IMG/VR virus record: IMGVR_UViG_3300025168_000335
Span: 1 to 32,944 of that record
Source of the DNA: a virus
Length of the DNA stretch: 32,944 nt
Strand: one strand, 5' to 3'
The notes beneath the pieces were generated by a model. That model worked only from the letters and a program-made list of their open reading frames with translations. It ran no database searches and was not told the DNA's origin. Of the stretch, positions 21,250 to 28,798 are shown one piece after another (position 1 is the first letter of the stretch; the number at the start of each line of letters is the position of its first letter). The position numbers and the translations under genes are program-made.

Positions 21250-21630
21250 ATGCACGACGAATTTGAAATATTCAAGGGAACAAGCTTCTCAGACTTAATG
21301 AAAGATATCTATCATAATTCTAAAAAGAAAGATAGACAAATTAACACACTTATTCATGAGTTACAACCATTAATAAAGAACATAGGTGATGCAACAATAA
21401 TTGTTCCATTAATTAAAGAATATCTAGATGTATCAGTTAAAAATGATGAACATCTAGTTAAACTAGCAGCAGTTGTACAACGGTTAGTAGGATCAGTAAA
21501 TAATTCTGGTGGAGATGAATTTGGAATGTCCGAAGAAGAAAAGCAGAGATTGCTAGAAACAGCTCAGCAAGAATTAGATAGTATTCATAAAGAACAAGAT
21601 GAAATTAATTTAGGAGGAGGATCTAAATGA
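21250..21630 (+). CDS. Small helical protein ahead of baseplate hub
   Basis: A 126-residue, mostly helical acidic protein (FEIFKGTSFSDLMKDIYHNS, KKKDRQINTLIHELQPLI, then KEYLDVSVKNDEHLVKLAAVVQRLV). It is coupled to the hub gene by a four-base overlap (ATGA) and follows a late-type motif, so it is likely a baseplate assembly or tail accessory protein; I recall similar proteins beside hub genes in marine T4-like phages. The exact function is unknown. The Gly-rich C-terminus (NLGGGSK) also encodes the next gene's GGAGGAGG ribosome site. Confidence 0.65.
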   Translation: MHDEFEIFKGTSFSDLMKDIYHNSKKKDRQINTLIHELQPLIKNIGDATIIVPLIKEYLDVSVKNDEHLVKLAAVVQRLVGSVNNSGGDEFGMSEEEKQRLLETAQQELDSIHKEQDEINLGGGSK

Positions 21631-23276
21631 GTCAAGTAACATGGGCATTTGGAGAGGTAACAAGCCTAGAAAATGCATTTCAACGTACTACAGCACATGA
21701 AGAGAAACAAAAAGATTCAAAAGGTGCACCTGTAGAAACTTTATATCGCGGTGAAATAAATATCATGTTGGCGGCTAATACATCTGGGGCCCCAAAAGGA
21801 TCTCCAGGAAAAACAATTGTAGCATATCCTGCAAATATGAATATGACTCGAATTCCTTTGATAGGTGAACATGTATTATGCTTTCAAGGGCCTGGTAAAG
21901 AAATGGGCCCACAAGGAGCCAATCCTGAAACAGGTGATAAATCTACAGGTAGTACATTTGATTTAGAATGGTATTACTTTGACCCACTTTCATTACAAGG
22001 AAGTATCCATACTAATCTAAACCCAGGAGCAAATGTAGGTGCACCTACAGGAACAGATAATTCAACATCAACACAAGATGGATTAAAGAAGCCTAAATCA
22101 ACTCAATATGAAATGGCCGCTGCTGGTAATCCAACTACTAACTCAGCTAATTCAGCTGCAGGAAAAACTCCTGATACACAAAATACTGCAGACACACCAC
22201 CAGGAAATGATTTCAAAGAAATTGAAGATGTTAATAATCTACAGCCATTTGAAGGAGATGTAATACTACAAGGTAGGTCAGGTCATAGTATAAGACTAGG
22301 AGCTACAGTAAATGTTTCAGCTGAGAGTTCTGCAGAAAAACGATATCAAACAATGCCATCCTGGAGTACAGGAGATGGTGGTGATCAAGCACCGATAATA
22401 ATTATAAGAGCAGGAGCTTCAGATGTACAAAAGAATACTGAGAATAATTATATAATTGAAAAAGTAAACGAAGATAAATCATCTATATATGTTTGTTCTG
22501 GTCAAAAAATTCCAATTGCAATTGCAAGTCCAAAATTTGATGCTCTTACTCAATGCCATAAAAATTGTCCTGATTCTGCTGAAGATGATGAAGGAACGGC
22601 AATTAATAGTACTCATTGTAGTGGAGCATCAGGATCTCCAACTCAGCCAGTAGAACCATTAGATCCAGTTCCTTCATCTGTAGAAGAATTACCATTGGTA
22701 GATGGAGAATGGCCAAAATATAATACTAGGAATGGTAAAGCGCAATCAATGGGTAGACTAAGACTTATACAAGGTGTTCCGGTTTTTGAAAATTTATGCC
22801 CTCATGTACTTAATTTAATAAAAGCAGCAAAGGCAGATGGCCATAGAATAGGACTTAATAGTGGTTATCGTGGTATTAGAGATGTAGTTGTTAATGGAAG
22901 AAAATATGCTTCTGGTCAATTAGATTTAAGAAGACAGAATGCAAAAAATTCAGCATGGAAAACTAATGCAATGATGGATGACCCTAATAGTAAATTATGG
23001 AGATCAAAATCTGGTAACTTTAAACCAGCCACTGCAGCTCCAGGATTTAGTAAACATCAAAATGGTATCGCAATAGATATGAGTACATCATCTAGATCTA
23101 GTAAGACAGGTATGTATAATTGGTTAGTTAATAATGCATATAAATTTGGATTTATAAGAACAGTATCATCAGAAGAATGGCATTTTGAATATAGACCAGG
23201 AAAGAAAACTTTTGATAAAGTAAGTGCTGGTAATGCAAAATGGCATGGACATCAAAAAGGACATATTCATGCATAA
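21627..23276 (+). CDS. 5: gp5-like baseplate hub with M15 peptidase domain
   Basis: A 549-residue protein. Residues 1-125 resemble the gp5 OB-fold hub domain (QVTWAFGEVTSLEN, YRGEINIMLA, MTRIPLIGEHVLCFQGPG). Residues 130-200 are low-complexity Ser/Thr/Ala/Pro. Residues 205-260 carry a second small beta module (GDVILQGRSGHSIRLGATV). Residues about 370-540 are a VanY/M15 D,D-peptidase: SGYR (412-415), SKHQNGIAIDMS with zinc ligands His477 and Asp484, and EEWHFEY with Glu516/517 and His519. T4 gp5 instead carries a lysozyme. The hub therefore probably cuts peptide cross-links of host peptidoglycan during injection. GGAGGAGG gives very strong translation. Confidence 0.85.
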   Translation: MSQVTWAFGEVTSLENAFQRTTAHEEKQKDSKGAPVETLYRGEINIMLAANTSGAPKGSPGKTIVAYPANMNMTRIPLIGEHVLCFQGPGKEMGPQGANPETGDKSTGSTFDLEWYYFDPLSLQGSIHTNLNPGANVGAPTGTDNSTSTQDGLKKPKSTQYEMAAAGNPTTNSANSAAGKTPDTQNTADTPPGNDFKEIEDVNNLQPFEGDVILQGRSGHSIRLGATVNVSAESSAEKRYQTMPSWSTGDGGDQAPIIIIRAGASDVQKNTENNYIIEKVNEDKSSIYVCSGQKIPIAIASPKFDALTQCHKNCPDSAEDDEGTAINSTHCSGASGSPTQPVEPLDPVPSSVEELPLVDGEWPKYNTRNGKAQSMGRLRLIQGVPVFENLCPHVLNLIKAAKADGHRIGLNSGYRGIRDVVVNGRKYASGQLDLRRQNAKNSAWKTNAMMDDPNSKLWRSKSGNFKPATAAPGFSKHQNGIAIDMSTSSRSSKTGMYNWLVNNAYKFGFIRTVSSEEWHFEYRPGKKTFDKVSAGNAKWHGHQKGHIHA

Positions 23277-23316
23277 AGAGATAAATTATGGTAATAAATA
23301 AAGAAGGAGTAATCTA

Positions 23317-24675
23317 ATGGGATGGAAACCAGGTGATCCACCCGACATGTCCGGATTCAAATTTGACTTTGGCAAGGTGGATAATGCAACTAAAAATAAA
23401 ATGGAAAAGTATTCTGAATTATTAGAACAAGGAGGAGGAAAACTCCCAGTAGTAATAGACAGGACAACCACCGTGTTTGATGGCGAGATGTGGGGACTAT
23501 CAAATGTGTATATTTTTCCAGAAAAGAATAGACATGTACATGGTGTAATATGGGTAATCCCAGGATGTGATAATCCAGGTGTAGCATATGGAGAAGGATC
23601 TGGTTTCAGTGCACAAAATTTTGCATATGACCAAATTAAAATTAAAATTGCACAAGGAATAATAGAACAAGATGATTGGGTAGTTGTTATCGGTCCAAGG
23701 CATGAATATTCCTTATCACAATTATCAAGTAATGCAAAGGATACATTTCATAAAGAATTCTTTAATTATACAGAACATATTGATTTATGTGGTTGTTGTA
23801 AAGATGACCAAGATAGAGAATTTATTAATGTGTTGATTGCAATGGGAGATGGTGCAAGTGCTGTTGATTTCAATGATCCAACAATAACAAATGTAGTATT
23901 AGTCGATCCAATATTATATAATCCTGATATACCAGAAGGATTAACTCCATATGTGACAATTGTACATAATCCAGGAAATCATGATCCAACGACTACAGCA
24001 GGTAATGCAACAGCGATTGCAATAGAAACAAATACACTTAATTTTGGAAGTAATTATAATATACCATCATCAACTGGGTTTAACCATACCGGTTGTTTTG
24101 CAGCAGGATTAGCAGCATTTGCATTTGGTGCGGCGACTCAATTACTCGCAACCCAAACCCCAGCCAACCTTGATGATTTAATAGCAGAGGCCGATCTTCT
24201 AGCAGATTATGATGGAGAATTAAAAGATAATGGAGGAGTTACTGCAGATCCAAAAAATGACCCCGCGGAAGAAACAAAAGAATCAGAAGGTACAGAACCA
24301 ACCGGATGCTCAGATTTTACAGGACCCCAAATTGTTATTACATCAGACAGGTTAGTATTCAATTCAAAAGCAGATAGTATATTAATATCATCAAATACAC
24401 ATATAGGATTATCTGCAAAAGAAAATGTTGGTATTGATGCAGAAGGATACTTTACAGTAGATTCACCAGAAATTAATTTAGGATTACATGCAACAGAGCC
24501 AATATTATTAGGCGACAAGACAGGTGATTGGTTAGATGGATTGGTTAATGCAATACAATTATTAACATATACAAATGCTGGTGGACCAACTGGCCCAGCA
24601 ATTAATGCTGCAACGTTAAATGTATATAAACAAACCATCAAGACATTAAAAAGCCCTCAGAATAAGACCTTATAA
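23317..24675 (+). CDS. Tail spike-like protein, alpha/beta-hydrolase-like N-terminus
   Basis: A 452-residue protein. The C-terminal part (about 335-430) has short repeating strands (QIVITSDRLVFNSKADSILISS, HIGLSAKENVGIDAEGYFTV, PEINLGLHATEPILLGDKTG), the beta-helix style of gp5-type membrane-piercing spikes. Residues 70-235 read like an alpha/beta hydrolase: a strand with HGVIWVIPGCDNPG (oxyanion-loop position), a turn in VLIAMGDGASAVDF where a nucleophile elbow belongs, VVLVDPIL and a late His in TIVHNPGNHD. The expected Ser is not in the elbow (GDG), so it may use Asp or be inactive. An AAGGAG site lies eight bases upstream. It is likely the tail-tip partner of the hub gene. Confidence 0.65.
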   Translation: MGWKPGDPPDMSGFKFDFGKVDNATKNKMEKYSELLEQGGGKLPVVIDRTTTVFDGEMWGLSNVYIFPEKNRHVHGVIWVIPGCDNPGVAYGEGSGFSAQNFAYDQIKIKIAQGIIEQDDWVVVIGPRHEYSLSQLSSNAKDTFHKEFFNYTEHIDLCGCCKDDQDREFINVLIAMGDGASAVDFNDPTITNVVLVDPILYNPDIPEGLTPYVTIVHNPGNHDPTTTAGNATAIAIETNTLNFGSNYNIPSSTGFNHTGCFAAGLAAFAFGAATQLLATQTPANLDDLIAEADLLADYDGELKDNGGVTADPKNDPAEETKESEGTEPTGCSDFTGPQIVITSDRLVFNSKADSILISSNTHIGLSAKENVGIDAEGYFTVDSPEINLGLHATEPILLGDKTGDWLDGLVNAIQLLTYTNAGGPTGPAINAATLNVYKQTIKTLKSPQNKTL

Positions 24676-24700
24676 AAAGTATCATACTTTATAGTATCTT

Positions 24701-24715
24701 CATATTTATATTAAA
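24701..24715 (+). promoter_or_regulatory. Candidate late promoter
   Basis: CATATTTATATTAAA, identical to the copies at 1455, 5586 and 7723. The ribosome site GGAG follows and the ATG is at 24732. An AAGTAT-C-ATACTT inverted repeat lies about 15 bases upstream. Confidence 0.6.
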
Positions 24716-24731
24716 ATAAATGGAGAATACT

Positions 24732-25157
24732 ATGAACACAAAAAGTTTTGTAAAGATTTTACGTAAAGTTGTAAGGGAAGAAGTTCGTACAGCACTTAAA
24801 GATGTACTAAATGAAACACCGGTTACTGATAAACAAGTTATTAATAATGGTGTAGGTTTACATGATTTAATAGAAAATCGATCAACCGTTAAAAAGAAAT
24901 TTGCTAAGAATTCAATGTTAAATGATATTTTGAATGAAACCGCAGATACAGCAGATTTTGCATCAATGAATGAATATCCTTCAATGGGAGATATGATGTC
25001 ATCTAATATGGTTAAAGAACCATTAGAAGGAATTAATGGAGAATCAGTTGATACATCTAAACCTGAGATTCAAGCTATAGACAAAGCAATCAATAGAGAT
25101 TATAGCGGGTTAATGAAAGCAATGAATAAGAAAAATGGAAGAATGGGAGTTAGTTAA
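24732..25157 (+). CDS. Protein with shared N-terminal helix, 141 residues
   Basis: A 141-residue protein; ATG 24732 is chosen over 24720 because GGAG lies seven bases before it. It begins with the shared helix in its longest form (VKILRKVVREEVRTALKDVLNE|T); LNE|T fits P3 and P1 of the prohead-protease site but not P1'. A second similar site, LNE|T(A), occurs near residue 75 (NDILNETADTA). The rest is polar with Met-rich helices. Its place inside the baseplate block is unlike the other members, so the helix may be a virion-assembly tag more general than head targeting. It is two bases from gp25. Confidence 0.6.
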   Translation: MNTKSFVKILRKVVREEVRTALKDVLNETPVTDKQVINNGVGLHDLIENRSTVKKKFAKNSMLNDILNETADTADFASMNEYPSMGDMMSSNMVKEPLEGINGESVDTSKPEIQAIDKAINRDYSGLMKAMNKKNGRMGVS

Positions 25158-25159
25158 TA

Positions 25160-25762
25160 ATGCCAGATAAATACTTCAATACAAAAAAGCAATCAGCATA
25201 TGCAAAGGGCGGAGGCCGTCCTGTATATACATATGATCCTTTAGATCTAGAAGTTGATATTGCAATTGGAGTAATGTTGCCATTTAATGGAAGTGCAAAA
25301 TCATTAGATGGTGCATTTGGTAGACATGACTTTGTATCTCAATCTATTGATACTGCAAATACAAATGCAGAAAAAATATTAGGAAAATTTCCGTTATCAT
25401 ATACTACTCAAGAACAAGCATTATCAAACCTTAAGAATTTATTATTAACATATCCTGGTGAAAGATATATGCAACCAACATTTGGTGTAAGAATTAAAGA
25501 TAGAGTATTTGAACAAAATACACCAGAATTAGTAATTAATCTTAATAGAGAAATCCAAGATGCAATTGGAACATGGCTTCCATATATTAAAATTAATTCT
25601 ATTCAAATTAATAATGAAGATGAATATAATAATTTAACAAATTATTTATTTATTAAAATAGAATACAAAGTAACAGAACAAGGTGCAAACCAAGTAATAA
25701 CATTAGTAAGTAATGGTGAACAAACAACAACTGTAGAATCAGATACAACTACAGGATATTAG
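25160..25762 (+). CDS. 25: gp25-like baseplate wedge protein
   Basis: A 200-residue member of the gp25/IraD-type family. The diagnostic segment is NLLLTYPGERYMQPTFGVRI (Glu101-Arg102), the conserved core that holds gp6 dimers and the sheath-initiating wedge in contractile tails and type VI secretion (TssE). An N-terminal extension of about 30 residues (GGGRPVYTYDPLDL) precedes the usual domain; T4 gp25 has 132 residues. Position immediately before gp6 and a GGAG just upstream support the call. Confidence 0.9.
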   Translation: MPDKYFNTKKQSAYAKGGGRPVYTYDPLDLEVDIAIGVMLPFNGSAKSLDGAFGRHDFVSQSIDTANTNAEKILGKFPLSYTTQEQALSNLKNLLLTYPGERYMQPTFGVRIKDRVFEQNTPELVINLNREIQDAIGTWLPYIKINSIQINNEDEYNNLTNYLFIKIEYKVTEQGANQVITLVSNGEQTTTVESDTTTGY

Positions 25763-25772
25763 GAAAAAGATT

Positions 25773-27653
25773 ATGGCAGACTTAATTCAAAAAGACGTAA
25801 AATATTTAGCTAAAGATTTTGGCGAATTCAGACAAAATTTAATAAACTTTACAAAAAATTATTTTCCTAATACATATAACGATTTTAACGAATCATCACC
25901 TGGAATGATGTTTATGGAAATGTCATCATATGTAGGAGATGTATTAGCATATTATAGTGATTCAAATCTTAAAGAATCATTACTTGCTTCAGCAGAGGAG
26001 ATATCCAATGTACAATCAATTGCAGATGCATTAGGATATAAAAGTAAAAATGTTATTCCATCATTAGTTGATATTGATGTATATCAAACAGTACCGGTAA
26101 TAGGATCTGGAGTAAACGCAAAACCAGATTATAATTATGCATTATCATTAAATGCAGGAATGACAGTAAAATCAAATACAGGAGTTGATTTTAGAACTTT
26201 AATGCCAATAGATTTTAATTCATCAGGATCGGGTCCAGGACAAAGAATAGTAACAGTTTATCAAATTGATGAAACGACTGGTACGCCGACATATTATCTA
26301 TTAAAAAAATCTACACAAGCAATATCAGGTGAGATAGTATCAATGGATTATAGTTTTGATGAACCAAAAATATATGATAAGATTGTTTTATCAGAAGATA
26401 ATGCAATTGAAATATTAGATATAAATGATAGCCATGGTAATAAATGGTATGAGGTTCCATATCTTGCACAAGATACAATACAGGAATCTATACGTAACAC
26501 GCCAATGATAGATCCTCAATTATCTAGTTATGCATCTAGTGTACCATATATACTAAAATTAAAACGAACAGCTAAAAGATTTATATCTAGATTTAGAGCA
26601 GATAATAAACTTGAGATACAATTTGGAGCAGGTATATCAGAAGAACATGATAGAGATTTAATACCTAATCCAGAAAATGTAGGTTTAGGTATTAAAGGAT
26701 TTAATCGAGAAGTAGACTTATCCATAGATCCAGCAAACTTTCTATATTCTAGTACATATGGACAAGCACCATCTCAAACCACATTAACAGTTCGATATTC
26801 TCTAGGAAAGGGGATACAAGATAATGTACCAGCAAATTCGATACAAGAAGTATCAGCAGTAACATATGCATCAGCTACTGCAGATCTTAATTCTTCATTA
26901 GTAGCGCAAGCAAAGAATTCAGTTGCCGTTAATAATCCAGCTCCATCAAAAGGTGGTGCCTCAAAAGAGCCATTAGAGACAATCCGACAAAAATCGTTAT
27001 CAGTGTTTGCTGCACAGAATAGAGCAGTAACAAGAGAGGATTATATATTAAGGTGTTATACAATGCCAGCTAAATTTGGAAGTGTTGCAAAGGCATATAT
27101 AATACAAGATGAGCAAGTAGATTCGACAGATCCTAACTCTAAAATACCTAATCCGTTAGCTATGAATATTTATACAAAAGGATATAATTCATCTCAACAA
27201 TTAGTTCCATTAAATGAAGCAATCAAACAAAATCTAAAAACATATATTGAGCAGTTTAGATTAATGACGGATGCAATAAACATTAAAGATGCATTTATAA
27301 TAAACCTAGGAATTGAATTTGAAGTAATTCCAAAGCCTAATTATAATGGCTCAGAAGTAGTAATAAAATGTATTGATAAATTAAAATCATTATTACATGT
27401 AGATAATATGCAAATTAATGCACCAATTATAATATCTGATTTATATAGTACATTAGATGAATTAGACGGTGTACAAACAGTATCGGATGTAACGGTAACA
27501 AATTTATATAATTCAAATGCAGGATATTCAGGAAATATATACGACATTAAAGCAGCAACATTAAATAATATAATATACCCATCATTAGATCCATGTATAT
27601 TTGAAATCAGATATCCAAATGCAGATCTAAGAGGTCGTATTGTAGGATTATAA
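25773..27653 (+). CDS. 6: gp6-like baseplate wedge (baseplate J family)
   Basis: A 626-residue protein close to T4 gp6 in length (660). The N-terminal NESSPGMMFMEMSSYVGDVLAYYSD (residues about 38-62) is the wedge-dimer signature. The C-terminal AVTREDYILRCYTMPAKFGSVAKAYI (residues about 416-441) is the baseplate-J core motif. gp6 forms the ring joining baseplate wedges around the hub. Gene order gp25-gp6 is as in many contractile tails. The ribosome site is AGGAAAA. Confidence 0.9.
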   Translation: MADLIQKDVKYLAKDFGEFRQNLINFTKNYFPNTYNDFNESSPGMMFMEMSSYVGDVLAYYSDSNLKESLLASAEEISNVQSIADALGYKSKNVIPSLVDIDVYQTVPVIGSGVNAKPDYNYALSLNAGMTVKSNTGVDFRTLMPIDFNSSGSGPGQRIVTVYQIDETTGTPTYYLLKKSTQAISGEIVSMDYSFDEPKIYDKIVLSEDNAIEILDINDSHGNKWYEVPYLAQDTIQESIRNTPMIDPQLSSYASSVPYILKLKRTAKRFISRFRADNKLEIQFGAGISEEHDRDLIPNPENVGLGIKGFNREVDLSIDPANFLYSSTYGQAPSQTTLTVRYSLGKGIQDNVPANSIQEVSAVTYASATADLNSSLVAQAKNSVAVNNPAPSKGGASKEPLETIRQKSLSVFAAQNRAVTREDYILRCYTMPAKFGSVAKAYIIQDEQVDSTDPNSKIPNPLAMNIYTKGYNSSQQLVPLNEAIKQNLKTYIEQFRLMTDAINIKDAFIINLGIEFEVIPKPNYNGSEVVIKCIDKLKSLLHVDNMQINAPIIISDLYSTLDELDGVQTVSDVTVTNLYNSNAGYSGNIYDIKAATLNNIIYPSLDPCIFEIRYPNADLRGRIVGL

Positions 27654-27663
27654 GGGATAAGAA

Positions 27664-28797
27664 ATGGCACATTACCAAATATATACAGAAAGTGATGCAA
27701 CGTTATATGAAAAGTATAACGAGCGTAATACAGGAATTGATCAAATTCTAGAACTGAAAAAAACGTATTCAGGTTCAAGGCTAGATGGAAACTATCAAGC
27801 AAATACATATAATACACGTATATTAATAAATTTTAATGGACCACAATTTACCGAAGTATCTAATTCAATAGTTAATGGAAGTGTAGGACCAACAGACCGT
27901 AAATTTTATTTAAACTTAAAAAATATATACGCACAAGACTTGCCAATATCATATTCACTACATGCATTTCCAGTATCTGAATCATGGGCTAACGGAAATG
28001 GCCACTATGACGATTCTCCAGAAGGTACAAATGGAGTATCATGGAAATATAAAGACAGCAGAGATGCAGGTACAGAATGGAAATCAACATTTACAGATAA
28101 TTTAGCTGGTGGTGGTGGAACAACTGAGGTAGGAGGAGGAACATGGTATACAGGATCTGGTTATGAAGCTTCACAAGCATTTAATTTTTCTAGTACTGAT
28201 ATAAGAATGGAAGTTACAGATATTGTAAATAAATGGTTAGATGGAACAATTGCAAATAATGGATTTATATTAAAGCAATCAACAGCGGATGAACAAAATG
28301 CAACAACAGCATTAGACTTAAAATTCTTTTCAAAAGAAACTCATACAGTATATGCTCCTAGATTAGAAGTTGTTTGGAATGATTATAGCTTACTCGGTGC
28401 AACAGATGTTGTACATCAAACAAATAACGGAGGACCTGTCGTATACTTCAAAAATATAGAAGAGAAATATCCAGAAGGTTCAAGAGTGAAATTTCGATTG
28501 GGTGCAAGATCAAAATATCCAACCAAAACATATACAACCGCATCGTTTTATACTACAGATGCAAGATTGACAAAAACCAGTTCTTATGCGGTATGTGATG
28601 CAGTAACAGGAGAAACATTATTAGATTATGATGATGTATATACAAAGATTAGTGATGATGCAAATGGAAGCTATTTTAACTATTGGATGAATTCATTAAG
28701 TCCAGAAAGATATTATAAATTTAAGATTAGATCAAAATATAATAATACCGAAATAAAATATTTCGATAATGGTTATTACTTTAAGGTAGTGAGATAA
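27664..28797 (+). CDS. Tail protein with DNRLRE-like domain
   Basis: A 377-residue protein. Residues about 90-240 follow a DNRLRE-type beta-sandwich: FPVSESWANGNGHYDDSPEG, GVSWKYKDS, GTEWKSTF, then DIRMEVTDIVNKWLDGTIANNGFILK. This is a carbohydrate/surface module found in secreted and phage proteins. The C-terminal 130 residues form another beta-rich part (VKFRLGARSKYPTKTYTTASF). It lies between gp6 and larger tail genes, where T4 has gp7/gp8, so it is probably a baseplate or peripheral tail component. A GGGATAAG ribosome site is present. Confidence 0.65.
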   Translation: MAHYQIYTESDATLYEKYNERNTGIDQILELKKTYSGSRLDGNYQANTYNTRILINFNGPQFTEVSNSIVNGSVGPTDRKFYLNLKNIYAQDLPISYSLHAFPVSESWANGNGHYDDSPEGTNGVSWKYKDSRDAGTEWKSTFTDNLAGGGGTTEVGGGTWYTGSGYEASQAFNFSSTDIRMEVTDIVNKWLDGTIANNGFILKQSTADEQNATTALDLKFFSKETHTVYAPRLEVVWNDYSLLGATDVVHQTNNGGPVVYFKNIEEKYPEGSRVKFRLGARSKYPTKTYTTASFYTTDARLTKTSSYAVCDAVTGETLLDYDDVYTKISDDANGSYFNYWMNSLSPERYYKFKIRSKYNNTEIKYFDNGYYFKVVR

Positions 28798-28798
28798 T

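Noticed and set aside
24207-24641. Leftward open frame of 144 codons
   Set aside because: It is wholly antisense to the spike-like gene, whose repeats explain the open frame.
27341-27817. Leftward open frame of 158 codons
   Set aside because: It is antisense to the end of the gp6-like gene and the start of the next; there is no promoter or start context.
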